From contig NZ_JBHUEK010000007.1 in NCBI RefSeq assembly GCF_042680725.1, positions 434,001 through 498,000 on the forward strand: a DNA stretch of 64,000 nt, given 5' to 3'. The position numbers and the translations under genes were made by a program. The DNA comes from Ferdinandcohnia salidurans. GTDB taxonomy: Bacteria > Bacillota > Bacilli > Bacillales > Bacillaceae_L. This document shows positions 17,868-27,297 of this stretch, in pieces; position 1 is the stretch's first letter; every line of letters starts with the position of its first letter. A model generated the notes under the pieces. The model searched no databases, was not told the DNA's origin, and saw only the letters and a program-made list of their open reading frames with translations.

Positions 17868-17943
17868 GTTTTCCCACCCTTTTATAATAATTTCCACCTA
17901 TATAAATTTTCGACATTTATTATTGACTTCCTTCAGGCAAAAC

Positions 17944-17972
17944 AAAAAAGGAGGTCAGTCCCTCCTTTTTAG
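17944..17972 (-). terminator. Terminator of efflux operon
   Basis: Stem AAGGAGGG / CCTCCTTTT-type inverted repeat followed on the minus strand by a U-rich run. It is directly downstream of the permease stop. Confidence 0.75.
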
Positions 17973-17980
17973 ATCCATCC

Positions 17981-19192
17981 TTATTCGTAACGTAATGCAT
18001 CGATCGGACTAAGTTTTGAGGCTTTGTTTGCTGGTAAGATACCAAAGATGATACCAATGAAAGCGGAGAAGCCTACGCCGATTATGACAATCATTGGACT
18101 TACGGTCGCAGTGATTGGTGCAAATTGAGATACAACAATGGTCCCTATCGTTGCAAGTCCGATTCCGAGCATACCTCCTAGTGAGGTTAATGTCGCTGAT
18201 TCAATTAAAAATTGCAGTAAAATTCGCCCGCGCGTTGCTCCTAGGGCTTTTCGCAAACCAATTTCCCTCGTTCTTTCAGTAACGGAAACCAGCATGATGT
18301 TCATAACACCGATGCCACCCACTAATAATGAAATTCCTGCAATACTACCAATGACTAAAGTCATGATTGTAATGACAGTATCGACTTCTTGTTCATATTC
18401 AGAAAAATCGTTTACCGTATACATCCCATCCTCGAGTTTTTTGGCCACCGTTAGGGTATCAGCTGCAGAACGACCGATTTCAGATATTCGCTCTGGATCG
18501 TCTGCAATTATAGCTAAACGTTCGATTTCTCGATTGCCAAACATCATTGAAATGACTCCTCGTGGCATGAGCATTTCGCCTGATTCATTATACCGATATT
18601 GCTCAGGGATAGGTGACTCGTAGACTCCGATTAACTTATAGGGATTACCATTTAGATCGACGATTTCACCAATAATATTTTCTTTATCTTGAAAGAATTT
18701 TTCCCTCGCGACAGTATCGATCATCACTACCCGGTTTCTTCCATCGTTATCTCTCGCATTGATTGGTCGTCCCTCAACAATTTGAATGTTTCGAGCTGTA
18801 AAGAACTCAGGTCCAACTCCGGTAATTTCCATTTCTCCCTGTTGGTCATTATAGATTAACGGCCCCCAGCCTTGGTTTGTAGCGATAACTGCTTTTACAC
18901 CTGGAACTTCAGAAAGGGTTTCGACGTCGTCGGATGTTAGTTCAGGTTCCATCCAGAACATCTCTGATTCTTCTTCTCCTTCTTTTGGCATTGGCTGATA
19001 CCAAATATCGACTGCATTTTTTTCGATACTAAATAATTCCTCTGTCATTTTCGTTTTGGCCCCTTGGCCGATTGCGACAATAATAATTACAGCCGCCACA
19101 CCAATGATGATTCCCAGCATCGTCAAAATGGACCTAATCTTATGATTCCAGATCGAGGATAATGCTACTTTAAAGCTTTCTAATAGACTCAT
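17981..19192 (-). CDS. MacB/FtsX-type ABC transporter permease, YknZ-like
   Basis: A 403-residue protein. One N-terminal membrane helix (ILTMLGIIIGVAAVIIIVAIG) is followed by a large extracellular MacB-type core domain (about residues 50-270). Three C-terminal helices carry the FtsX domain (MNIMLVSVTERTREIGLRKALGA). It forms the membrane part of a tripartite-like export system together with the next two upstream genes. The architecture equals B. subtilis YknZ, part of the YknWXYZ system for defence against the SDP toxin. The start ATG overlaps the ATPase stop by 4 nt (ATGA). No yknW homologue is present. Confidence 0.88.
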   Translation of the reverse strand: MSLLESFKVALSSIWNHKIRSILTMLGIIIGVAAVIIIVAIGQGAKTKMTEELFSIEKNAVDIWYQPMPKEGEEESEMFWMEPELTSDDVETLSEVPGVKAVIATNQGWGPLIYNDQQGEMEITGVGPEFFTARNIQIVEGRPINARDNDGRNRVVMIDTVAREKFFQDKENIIGEIVDLNGNPYKLIGVYESPIPEQYRYNESGEMLMPRGVISMMFGNREIERLAIIADDPERISEIGRSAADTLTVAKKLEDGMYTVNDFSEYEQEVDTVITIMTLVIGSIAGISLLVGGIGVMNIMLVSVTERTREIGLRKALGATRGRILLQFLIESATLTSLGGMLGIGLATIGTIVVSQFAPITATVSPMIVIIGVGFSAFIGIIFGILPANKASKLSPIDALRYE

Positions 19193-19866
19193 AGCCTTCT
19201 CCTTTGGTCATCCGTTATCAACCCATCCTTTAATGTGATAACCCTATTTGCGTATGCTGCAACTTCATCCTCATGCGTAACAATGATGACAGTTCTACCT
19301 TCTTTATTTAGTTGAACCATTAACTCCATGATTTGCTCACTCGTCTTAGAATCAAGAGCACCAGTTGGCTCATCCGCTAATACAATCGAAGGATTATTTA
19401 CAAGGGCTCTCGCAATTGCCACCCTTTGTTTTTGGCCACCAGAGAGCTCATTTGGCAAGTGTTTGACTCGGTCTCCAAGTCCGACCTTGTCTAACATTTG
19501 TTTAGCCCTGTCAATACGTTCCCGCTTCGGAACTCCTGCATAAATTAGCGGAGATTCAACATTTTTTAGTGCATTATGACGTGGTAAAAGAAAGAATTGC
19601 TGAAACACGAAACCGATATGTTCATTACGTAATTTTGCTAACTTTCGATCCTTTACGAGTCCTATTTCTTCATCGTTCAATTCAAACGAGCCTGAAGTTG
19701 GGGAATCTAGGAAACCAATAATATTCATTAAGGTAGATTTTCCTGAACCAGATGGCCCCATGATGGCAATAAATTCCCCGTCCTCAATGGTTAAATCAAT
19801 TCCGTGCAAAACGGGTACCTCAAGAGCCCCGTTTCCATACACCTTTGTAATCTTACTCAACTTCAT
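19189..19866 (-). CDS. MacB-type ABC transporter ATP-binding protein, YknY-like
   Basis: A nucleotide-binding subunit of about 225 residues. Visible are Walker A GPSGSGKST, the Q-loop GFVFQQFFLLPR, the signature LSGGQKQRVAIARAL, Walker B IVLADEPTGALD, and the H-loop IIVTHED. The GALDSKT extension is typical of the MacB/LolD/YknY group, which powers extrusion of peptides or lipoproteins. ATG at 19866 is preferred over TTG at 19869. The gene start lies inside the end of the adaptor gene, and its end overlaps the permease start, so the three genes are tightly coupled. Confidence 0.92.
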   Translation of the reverse strand: MKLSKITKVYGNGALEVPVLHGIDLTIEDGEFIAIMGPSGSGKSTLMNIIGFLDSPTSGSFELNDEEIGLVKDRKLAKLRNEHIGFVFQQFFLLPRHNALKNVESPLIYAGVPKRERIDRAKQMLDKVGLGDRVKHLPNELSGGQKQRVAIARALVNNPSIVLADEPTGALDSKTSEQIMELMVQLNKEGRTVIIVTHEDEVAAYANRVITLKDGLITDDQRRRL

Positions 19867-21130
19867 CAAAGGAGGTCACTTCCATTCCATCGTACATTCC
19901 TTCATATGGTGTTAAAACCACGAGATCATCCTTATTAACACCTTCAGTGACTTGGATAAATTCATCATTCATTGAACCCGTTTGAACTTCACGTCTTTGT
20001 AAGATACCGTCTACTAAGACATACACAACTGCTACTCCACCTTCATCCAAAATAGCCGTATGCGAAATAACGGGAAGAATCTCAGTTCCAGGAATTCTAA
20101 CTTCTAATGAAACGTGGAACCCATGACGAAGGTCAGTTGTGTCGTCTGTAATTCCCACTTTGAATGGATACATGGTAACATTGCCACCACCCATACCCGG
20201 AAATTCTCCACCAGCTCCTCCGTCATCATTTGGAAAATGAGAAACGGATTCGACAACTCCCTTCCATTCTCGGTCCTTGAATACCTTAGGACGGACAATT
20301 ACTTCTTGTCCCTGTTGAATCTTGACTGCATCAAATTCACTCATTGTTCCAATTACTTTATATGGTTTATTTGAAATGATATGTATGACGGGCTCTGATG
20401 CACCTGCTTCAGTTGTTGCAATATTTTTATTCACTTTTACAATGATTCCATCAATTTTACTAACAACTGTCATTTCTTTTTTCTGATTCGTAATTTCCGC
20501 GATTCGTTCATTTGCTGCTGTAATTTCTGATTTCGTATTTTCATATTGTAGTTCCATTTGAACCTTTTCACTTGTAAGTTGGTTTACATCTTCAACTGGT
20601 GGTTCCTCGACTTTTTGTGGTTCTGTACCTTCTTCAGTCTTTTCAGGTGTCTCAGCAGCCTTTGGTTTTGGTTTGTTTTTTTGTGCAGCAAGGGCTTTTT
20701 TTGCTTCCTCAATCCGTTTATTTAGGGCTGCGATTTGATTTTGTTCTGTCTTTGCTCTTACTTGAATTAAGTCTCTTTCCCTAGTAGCTCTAGTTAATTC
20801 TGTATCTAGCTTTGAAGAATCATAGACAAATAGCGGGTCTCCTGCTTTTATAGTTTTGTTTTCTTCTACCTTATATTCGCTAATCTCTCCATGTTCTGGA
20901 TTTAAGAATACCTTTTGTTCACCTTCAGGAACGATTTCACCTGTTACTAGAATTGTTTCGATTAATTCTTGCTCTTTTGCTTTTTGTACCGTTACATTTA
21001 CTTCCTCAATTTGTTCTCCAACAGATGCCACACTCCTTTCTTTTATGAAAAAGGCAGCTACACCACCCGCGATTACCAGGATTCCGATAATCGACAAGAC
21101 CCATACTAAAACCTTCTTTTTCTTCAACAT
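19853..21130 (-). CDS. HlyD/RND-family membrane fusion protein, YknX-like
   Basis: An adaptor of about 425 residues. An N-terminal anchor helix (VLVWVLSIIGILVIAGGVAAFF) is followed by a biotinyl-lipoyl-like hammerhead (VTGEIVPEGEQ...VKVNKNIAT). A coiled-coil hairpin at about residues 115-220 is interrupted by a Lys/Pro/Glu-rich insert (KPKPKAAETPEKTEEG). A beta-barrel and membrane-proximal domain follow. It links the MacB-type permease to substrate in the extracytoplasmic space. The start at 21130 is supported by AGGGGG; a longer frame lacks this. It is the first gene of the operon. Confidence 0.85.
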   Translation of the reverse strand: MLKKKKVLVWVLSIIGILVIAGGVAAFFIKERSVASVGEQIEEVNVTVQKAKEQELIETILVTGEIVPEGEQKVFLNPEHGEISEYKVEENKTIKAGDPLFVYDSSKLDTELTRATRERDLIQVRAKTEQNQIAALNKRIEEAKKALAAQKNKPKPKAAETPEKTEEGTEPQKVEEPPVEDVNQLTSEKVQMELQYENTKSEITAANERIAEITNQKKEMTVVSKIDGIIVKVNKNIATTEAGASEPVIHIISNKPYKVIGTMSEFDAVKIQQGQEVIVRPKVFKDREWKGVVESVSHFPNDDGGAGGEFPGMGGGNVTMYPFKVGITDDTTDLRHGFHVSLEVRIPGTEILPVISHTAILDEGGVAVVYVLVDGILQRREVQTGSMNDEFIQVTEGVNKDDLVVLTPYEGMYDGMEVTSFDEVE

Positions 21131-21317
21131 ACTTCCCCCTATAGTTTTCATTTCATTAAATAGGTAAATTTTGAATCTCTCTATCTCTATATCCTTGTTT
21201 AATCCAGTAGATTGCGTTTTTAAAAATATTCAAATTTTACCCTAACCATTAAGACGGCGTGGTTTGCTAAAAGGTTTCAATTTTTTGCAAATATTTTTAA
21301 ATTTTTACAAAAAAATA

Positions 21318-21346
21318 GACCACCCAGAGTAAATCTGGTTGATCTT
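21318..21346 (-). terminator. Terminator after SUV3-like helicase gene
   Basis: Imperfect stem GATCAACCAGA / TCTGGGTGGTC followed on the minus strand by TATTTTTTT. It lies about 55 bp past the helicase stop. Confidence 0.7.
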
Positions 21347-21399
21347 TTGGATTATTTTCTATCTACGCGATATTTCTTAATCGCTTTTATGTCTATTGA

Positions 21400-23895
21400 T
21401 TATCTAGGTTGTCCACGTCTTGGTCGTTCGAAATAGCATTCATTACAGATCGCGAAGGAAAAGCCAATTGGTAGGTTCTTTCCACATCGTTTACATACTC
21501 TTTTAGTTGGCTGAATACCTGATTTTAAGTGTTCGTGTATTTTATCACTAATTTCTTCCCTTACTCGTTCCCAATACTGAGCTTCTGTCTGTTTTCCTAA
21601 TTTATAAAGGAATAACAGATGGAGGCCGACCGCTTTATAGGAGAGCTCAAGTTCTTCTAGTCCAGAATCTTTAAGGATTGGATCTGGCAGCGGGAAACCA
21701 TCGACAATCGCCTCGAGAGTTTTCTTCCATTGGGCACGTAGAGATGGTTCATTTGACGAAAATGGTAGATGCAAAAAGCCATATAGGTCAGGTAACGATA
21801 GCTTTGCCTCAATAATTGTATCCTCAATTAACTCATAAAGCATCCGTTCCTCATATAGACTTGCCTTTTTCGTCCCCTCTGGACTCTTGAATTGATCCCA
21901 TAGATAGAAAAACATTCTCATTTTTCGAGAATACTTTTGAAAACGTTCAAGAACTGCATTTGTTGGAGCGATCGCGAAGCCCTGAAGCGGCGGATCTTCT
22001 TGTTCTAATAAACGTGTCATTGTTTTGATATCGCTTGTAAAAGCGACTTTACCGATATCATAAATTCCCCGTCTGCCCGCTCGTCCTGCAATTTGTTTCA
22101 CTTCCTGAGAGGTTAGCAGCCTTCTTCTCGTTCCATCGAATTTATCATTTTCCAAAAACACTATCCGTCTAATCGGCAGATTTAAACCCATGCCGATTGC
22201 ATCTGTAGCCACAATAACCGTTGTCTCCCCGCTATTAAAGCGTTGGATCTGTTTTTTTCGAGTTTCCGGTGGCATGCTCCCGTATATCATACTCACACGA
22301 CGTCCACTTCGTTGTAACTCAGAAGCTGTCTCAAGAACTCTTCTTCTTGAAAAACAAACCAATGCATCCCCTTGTCGCGTTTGATTCAAACGAAAAGATT
22401 GAGGTTCTACCTCTAATGGTACATCACGATGATATTCATAAACTTCTACATTTGAATCACCAAGAAGCTGTAAAATCATCCATTTTGCATGAAAGCTACA
22501 AATGATATGAACCTCTTGTGCATTTGCATTTGTTATCGCTTTATACCAAGAAAAGCCACGGTCCTTATCCGAAATCATTTGAGCTTCATCTATTACAACT
22601 ACATCGTAGAAATCCTTTTCTCTTAGCATTTCAACGGTTGCTGAGAGATGGTTAGCCCCTTCAACAAGCTTTTCTTCTTCTCCTGTTTTTAAATCACACG
22701 GTACCCCTTCTTCATTCAAGGTTTCATAAATTTCGAGTGCTAATAATCGTAATGGAGCTAAATAAACGCCACTATTAGCTTCCTTCATTCGTTGGATTGC
22801 TTGATACGTCTTTCCAGTATTGGTTTCTCCAACATGAAGAACATACTGGATATTTCGGCCAGGTGATAAGTTATATGCTCGTCCGAATATATCCTCAAGC
22901 ATTCTTTGCTCTTCTTCTTTTTGTCGTCTTAATTCCTCTTTTTCCTTTTCGGAACGTTCTTTTCTCTCGGTTATGTCTTTTAAAAACAGCTGTCTATGTG
23001 TGTCCAACTCAAATGGAATGTCAATAAGCTTCATAAGGTCTGACACATATTCCTCTAATATATCCTCAAATAAATCATCCCGAACATCTAGAAAATACTC
23101 ATAGGCTATTTCCTGTAAAAATGCATCAGATAATGGTTCTTGAAAGCTATTTTGGCAATCTGCGAATATATGTTCAGGCAAGTGCGATTTTAACCAATTG
23201 GGCCCGAAATCCATGAGTTGATGTAAAATGAGATCTTCATATTCCTCAATCAAATTTTCCTGATAAAAATAGCGGTTATGCGCAAGTTCAGTTTCTTTGT
23301 AAAGATAAGAAGCAAATGTCACATCGTCTGATGATAAAATTATCCCTTTTTGCTCAATCTCGATTGCTAAATGACTCCCTAGTAAATAACGAATCCTTAG
23401 ATAAAGTTCCTCGTAATGCTCCCCAAGTATTTCGTTGAGGTAAAAGTTTAGCTTGAGAATAAATTTTCTCTTAGTTTCACGGTCCTGTTGCTTCATAATT
23501 CGAGCTTCATACTCGGCTCTTGCGGTTTGATATATTTGCTGCCAATCTTCAGGCTGTTTTGCGTATGTCTCTTCTAGCCAACCTATTAAATCATAAGGAT
23601 GTATATTACGAATTTCAGTTCGAAATAGTTTATTCAGTAGTTTTTTACCAACATCCTCAACTTCAAATCCATGCTCCACTAAATAGGCTTTTTTCTCCGA
23701 TATAGATGCATGAACTGCTGTATTTAACCAAGCGTTGAGCCAAATTTGTTCGATAAACTGCCCTCGTTCACGGACATACTGCTCAAATGAAGGGGTCGTT
23801 TCTTTTGGCTCCATGTAATGATTGATATCATCCAAAACCATCTGTTTTGCTCGATCGACTGCTTGATTATAGTATTGTTCAAGTTGAATGCTCAT
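21400..23895 (-). CDS. SUV3-like superfamily 2 RNA helicase
   Basis: An 831-residue helicase. The long N-terminal region (about 1-340) is alpha-helical and charged, ending in a coiled coil rich in EKEELRRQKEEE. The helicase core follows: Walker A GETNTGKTYQA, DEAQ in VVIDEAQMIS, the SFHAKW motif, DAIGMGLNLPIRR and QIAGRAGRRG. This pattern is that of SUV3-type helicases, which unwind RNA ahead of degradation. A C-terminal zinc ribbon (CKRCGK...CNEC) and a basic tail end the protein. I chose ATG 23895 because AAGGAG precedes it. Its partner nuclease is not nearby, and its bacterial role is not well known to me. Confidence 0.82.
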   Translation of the reverse strand: MSIQLEQYYNQAVDRAKQMVLDDINHYMEPKETTPSFEQYVRERGQFIEQIWLNAWLNTAVHASISEKKAYLVEHGFEVEDVGKKLLNKLFRTEIRNIHPYDLIGWLEETYAKQPEDWQQIYQTARAEYEARIMKQQDRETKRKFILKLNFYLNEILGEHYEELYLRIRYLLGSHLAIEIEQKGIILSSDDVTFASYLYKETELAHNRYFYQENLIEEYEDLILHQLMDFGPNWLKSHLPEHIFADCQNSFQEPLSDAFLQEIAYEYFLDVRDDLFEDILEEYVSDLMKLIDIPFELDTHRQLFLKDITERKERSEKEKEELRRQKEEEQRMLEDIFGRAYNLSPGRNIQYVLHVGETNTGKTYQAIQRMKEANSGVYLAPLRLLALEIYETLNEEGVPCDLKTGEEEKLVEGANHLSATVEMLREKDFYDVVVIDEAQMISDKDRGFSWYKAITNANAQEVHIICSFHAKWMILQLLGDSNVEVYEYHRDVPLEVEPQSFRLNQTRQGDALVCFSRRRVLETASELQRSGRRVSMIYGSMPPETRKKQIQRFNSGETTVIVATDAIGMGLNLPIRRIVFLENDKFDGTRRRLLTSQEVKQIAGRAGRRGIYDIGKVAFTSDIKTMTRLLEQEDPPLQGFAIAPTNAVLERFQKYSRKMRMFFYLWDQFKSPEGTKKASLYEERMLYELIEDTIIEAKLSLPDLYGFLHLPFSSNEPSLRAQWKKTLEAIVDGFPLPDPILKDSGLEELELSYKAVGLHLLFLYKLGKQTEAQYWERVREEISDKIHEHLKSGIQPTKRVCKRCGKNLPIGFSFAICNECYFERPRRGQPR

Positions 23896-24036
23896 TAAAT
23901 TGCTCCTTGTCAAAGACGTATAGTAATTAGTTTATATAGGACTAAAAAAATATATGTATAGGATGATATTACCACAACTATATGTCACGACTATTTGATA
24001 AAATTTGAGGATAAACTTTAACAGGAGGACAACATC

Positions 24037-25188
24037 ATGAAAAAACGATCTATCTTCCTTAGTATGTTGGTGGTTGTGATTTTTGGTGGTGGATTTTTAA
24101 CAGGTTTGTGGCTATCAAACCAAAATCAACATGAAACCAAAATCGGTACTGAAACACCACAATCGTCAAAAAGTCCAGATCAAAAAGCAAAACCCAAACT
24201 GGATAAAAAAACGTCAAACGTTTTAGTCGGTTATATACAGGATTTTCGCGACCCCAATCAAATTGATTATTCGAAACTGACACATATTATCTTCTCCTTT
24301 GTTCATCCGACAAAGGATGGTCAACTCTTGTTTACGGGTGATCATGCAGTTAAAAACCTTAGAAATATGGTTGCCAATGCCCATAAACATGATACAAAGG
24401 CAATGCTTGCCGTTGGCGGTTGGTTCCATATGAATGGCGGAGAGTCCTATGATTACTTTTCAGCAGCATTGGCAAATCCAGCTTCACAGCAAAAACTTGT
24501 GAATGAACTGATTAGAGTTGTGGAACAAGAAAATCTAGATGGTATAGATATTGATTTCGAACATCCACGTACAGATGCTGATACGAAACATTTACATCAA
24601 TTTATTAAAACATTAGGTAGCAAGTTACGTGATCAAAACAAGGAATTATCAATTGCAGTTCACTCAAAAATTCATGGCCAAACCTTAACTGAATTAGCTT
24701 ATGTGAAATATGAGCCAGCCATGTTTCAATATGTAGACTATGTAAATATTATGGCATATGATGGCCAATGGGACGGTGGTTATCATGCTGAGAATTTATC
24801 ACCTTACCCGTTTACTGAAAGCATCGTAGGTTACTGGTCTGATTTATTTGATAGTCACAAGCTGCCAAAAGAAAAGCTTGTCCTTGGTGTTCCGTTTTAT
24901 GCACAGCCAATAGACCCAAACATCAAGCAGGTTTCCTATGAAGCAATAGTGGAAAGTAATCCTGATAATGCCGTAAAGGATACAGTCAATATGAATGGTA
25001 CAACCTATTATTATAACGGTCAAACGATGATGGCAAGAAAAACAAAGCTTGCCCTAAATCATGGCTTTGGTGGAATGATGATTTGGGAATTAGGCTTAGA
25101 TGCAAAAGGGGCAAATAGCCTAACGAACACTCTTTATGAATCAATCGCATCGACGACTATAGATCATTACTACTCGATAAAGAAATAA
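24037..25188 (+). CDS. Membrane-anchored glycoside hydrolase family 18 enzyme
   Basis: A 383-residue protein. An N-terminal hydrophobic helix (FLSMLVVVIFGGGFLTGLWL) serves as signal or anchor, and a Lys/Pro/Gln-rich linker runs to about residue 58. A GH18 TIM barrel follows. Catalytic residues are seen in DGIDIDFE (168-175, proton donor E175), with AVGGW on strand 3, MAYD, and the final barrel Trp in GGMMIWELG. Family members cleave chitin or peptidoglycan-like beta-1,4-GlcNAc polymers. ATG follows ACAGGAGGACAACATC. It is divergent from the helicase gene. Whether the substrate is chitin or the cell wall cannot be told. Confidence 0.88.
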   Translation: MKKRSIFLSMLVVVIFGGGFLTGLWLSNQNQHETKIGTETPQSSKSPDQKAKPKLDKKTSNVLVGYIQDFRDPNQIDYSKLTHIIFSFVHPTKDGQLLFTGDHAVKNLRNMVANAHKHDTKAMLAVGGWFHMNGGESYDYFSAALANPASQQKLVNELIRVVEQENLDGIDIDFEHPRTDADTKHLHQFIKTLGSKLRDQNKELSIAVHSKIHGQTLTELAYVKYEPAMFQYVDYVNIMAYDGQWDGGYHAENLSPYPFTESIVGYWSDLFDSHKLPKEKLVLGVPFYAQPIDPNIKQVSYEAIVESNPDNAVKDTVNMNGTTYYYNGQTMMARKTKLALNHGFGGMMIWELGLDAKGANSLTNTLYESIASTTIDHYYSIKK

Positions 25189-25245
25189 AATAGTTGTTAT
25201 GTTATTTCATTTTCCATCCATCCTAACAGATGGAGGTGAAAAAAC

Positions 25246-25380
25246 ATGGCAAATCGCAATCCGGTCGAATTTACAGGAAAAGTATTAGATAAAAGAAATA
25301 CCTTAACAGGTCCAAATGATGAAGGTAAAAATGGACATCCGAAGCGACCACAAAATGTTTCGATCAAAGAAAACAAATAA
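25246..25380 (+). CDS. Small basic hydrophilic protein, unknown function
   Basis: A 44-codon ORF. GGAGGTG sits eight bases before the ATG, so it is very likely translated. The product starts MANRNPVEFTGKVLDKR and ends SIKENK. It is rich in Asn, Lys and Gly, with no hydrophobic segment and no Cys. Size and composition recall minor small acid-soluble spore proteins, but I could not match it to a named family. It lies 57 bp downstream of the GH18 gene on the same strand. Confidence 0.6.
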   Translation: MANRNPVEFTGKVLDKRNTLTGPNDEGKNGHPKRPQNVSIKENK

Positions 25381-25438
25381 GATTATAAAATATTCTATTC
25401 GGGGAATATAACTTCATATAGGATTGGAGGATTTCCCT

Positions 25439-25576
25439 GTGATTGAGAACAATGATGAAAGGTTACTCACAAATGATAACCCGATTCGAGAACGGATGAA
25501 AAAAAGAAATGCAACTGATTTTAGCAGTTCATCGTTGAGACGGATTGCACTCACACAATTAGGTCGTAAACGGTAA
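25439..25576 (+). CDS. Small charged protein, unknown function
   Basis: A 45-codon ORF starting with GTG, with GGAGG eight bases upstream, directly followed by a strong terminator. The product begins MIENNDERLLTNDNP and ends in a basic stretch LTQLGRKR. It is hydrophilic and Ser/Arg rich (DFSSSSLRR). No family was recognised. The ribosome site, spacing and terminator support a real gene, possibly co-transcribed with the preceding small ORF. Confidence 0.55.
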   Translation: MIENNDERLLTNDNPIRERMKKRNATDFSSSSLRRIALTQLGRKR

Positions 25577-25607
25577 AAACGTTAGGGTGTGTCCCTAACG
25601 TTTTTTT
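25577..25607. terminator. Bidirectional terminator between small ORF and glgA
   Basis: Stem AAAACGTTAGGG / CCCTAACGTTTT with a TGTG-containing loop, T-run on the plus strand and A-run upstream. It serves the small plus-strand gene and the glg operon end. Confidence 0.88.
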
Positions 25608-25610
25608 AGC

Positions 25611-27047
25611 TTATACGATTGCAAATTGTAGTTCTTCATATAGATTGACATATTCTTTTGAAGAGGCTCCCCAGCTGAAGTCAAGCTTTAATGCTTTTTC
25701 AGAAAGCTCCCTCCATTTCTTTGGCTGGAATCGGTAGAACCAAATCGCACGTTCAATGGTATATAACATGTCATGTGCGTTGTAATTCGTAAAGCTGAAG
25801 CCATTTCCTTGGTCTGTAAATTCATTGTATGGTTGTACTGTATCCTTGAGACCACCTGTTTCTCTTACAATTGGTAGTGTTCCATAGCGGAATGCAAGTA
25901 ACTGACCAATCCCACAAGGCTCAAACTGTGACGGCATTAAAAACAGGTCGGAACCGGCATAGATTTTTCGAGAAAGTCCCTCGTCAAAAAAGATATTCGT
26001 AGACACTTTTGTTGGATACCGGTATGCCATTTCACGGAATGCATCCTCATAATGACTTTCACCGGTTCCGAGTAAAACAAATTGCACGTTTTGTTTCAGG
26101 ATTTCTTCAAATACGTGTAAAACAAGATCAATTCCTTTTTGATCGACAAGACGTGTAATCATAGAAATAACAGGTACCTGTTCGTTCACTGGCAGCCCGA
26201 GCTGCTCCTGTAAAGCCCTTTTATTTTCCATTTTTCCTTCATATGAATCATAAGATGCAAAAATTGCATTATCTGAAGCGGGATTGTATGCTTTATGATC
26301 GATTCCATTGACAATTCCATGCAATTCAAAATTCCGTTTTCGCAAATATCCATCCAATTGTTCTCCAAAATAAGGAGTCTGGATTTCATTTGCATAGGTT
26401 GGGCTAACGGTTGTTATCGTATCACTGAAGGCTAATCCTGCTTTCAGGTAGCTGACGTTCCCGTAAAACTCCACTCCGTCTATATGAAAATAGCGATCAC
26501 TCACATCTAGTAATTCACTTAATACCGATTTTGGGAATACGCCCTGATAGCGTAAGTTATGAATCGTAAATACTGTTTTGATATCCTGATATTCTGATTG
26601 ATTCGAATAATGTGCTTTTAATAATAGTGGTATTGGTCCAGCTTGCCAGTCATGACAATGAATAACATCTGGCTTTTTGTCTAGATATGGGATTGCTTCA
26701 AGTACGGCTCTTGAAAAGAAAGCAAATCGTTCCCCGTCATCATAAAAGCCGTAACTCCCATAGCGTTTAAAATAATATTCATTATCTAAAAAATAATAGC
26801 TAATTCCGTTGTGGACTAATTTTTCAATACCACAATATTGTCTACGCCAACCTAATGGCACCTCGATAATTCGTTCTAATTCTAGTTGTTCCTTGTATGT
26901 TTCAGCTAAATCTCCATATTTCGGAAGGATAACACTTACATGTACACCTTCCTGTTGTAGTGCATTCGGTAAAGCCCCTATTACATCCCCTAGTCCGCCT
27001 GTTTTAATAAATGGAGCACACTCTGATGCTGCGAATAATACGTTCAT
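25611..27047 (-). CDS. glgA: Glycogen synthase (ADP-glucose)
   Basis: A 478-residue GT5 enzyme that extends alpha-1,4-glucan from ADP-glucose. It starts MNVLFAASECAPFIKTGGLGDV, which carries the ADP-glucose-binding KTGGLGD motif at about 15-21. Further markers are HCHDWQAGP, TIHNLRYQG, GIVNGIDHKAYNP and the C-terminal PSQFEPCGIGQL with the catalytic Glu. I chose start 27047 because AGGGGG precedes it; the longer frame runs through a repeat-rich spacer. A 250-bp spacer separates it from glgD. In Bacillus this gene is usually followed by glgP, which is missing here. Confidence 0.94.
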   Translation of the reverse strand: MNVLFAASECAPFIKTGGLGDVIGALPNALQQEGVHVSVILPKYGDLAETYKEQLELERIIEVPLGWRRQYCGIEKLVHNGISYYFLDNEYYFKRYGSYGFYDDGERFAFFSRAVLEAIPYLDKKPDVIHCHDWQAGPIPLLLKAHYSNQSEYQDIKTVFTIHNLRYQGVFPKSVLSELLDVSDRYFHIDGVEFYGNVSYLKAGLAFSDTITTVSPTYANEIQTPYFGEQLDGYLRKRNFELHGIVNGIDHKAYNPASDNAIFASYDSYEGKMENKRALQEQLGLPVNEQVPVISMITRLVDQKGIDLVLHVFEEILKQNVQFVLLGTGESHYEDAFREMAYRYPTKVSTNIFFDEGLSRKIYAGSDLFLMPSQFEPCGIGQLLAFRYGTLPIVRETGGLKDTVQPYNEFTDQGNGFSFTNYNAHDMLYTIERAIWFYRFQPKKWRELSEKALKLDFSWGASSKEYVNLYEELQFAIV

Positions 27048-27297
27048 GATTTTCCCCCTAATCAAATGCGCCTTGGCGTATTTGCGCCCAGATTTTAGGC
27101 CCACATGAAGTGGGTCATAAAGACGTTGCCACAGGACGTGGCGTTTTTAGTCTTTAATCTTACTGCTCGAAAATTTACCTCTGAAAATCTGTGGCATCCG
27201 CCGGAGGCTTCTAACTTTATTCAGCTAAAGTATTAAACTCCAACCGTATACGATGTTACAGTATCTCAAATTATTATTGGGATACTCCTGAATAAAG
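27048..27297. repeat. Dyad-rich spacer with 14-bp terminal inverted repeat, MITE-like
   Basis: The glgD-glgA spacer is packed with inverted repeats. CGCC/GGCG pairs lie at 27067-27080, CCCAC/GTGGG at 27100-27114 and GCCAC/GTGGC at 27128-27142. A perfect 14-bp pair CTAACTTTATTCAG / CTGAATAAAGTTAG at 27211-27224 and 27288-27301 encloses about 63 bp. The right arm overlaps the glgD stop codon. The GC-rich short dyads resemble the dispersed repeats found in Bacillus genomes. Origin and function are inferred only. Confidence 0.5.
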
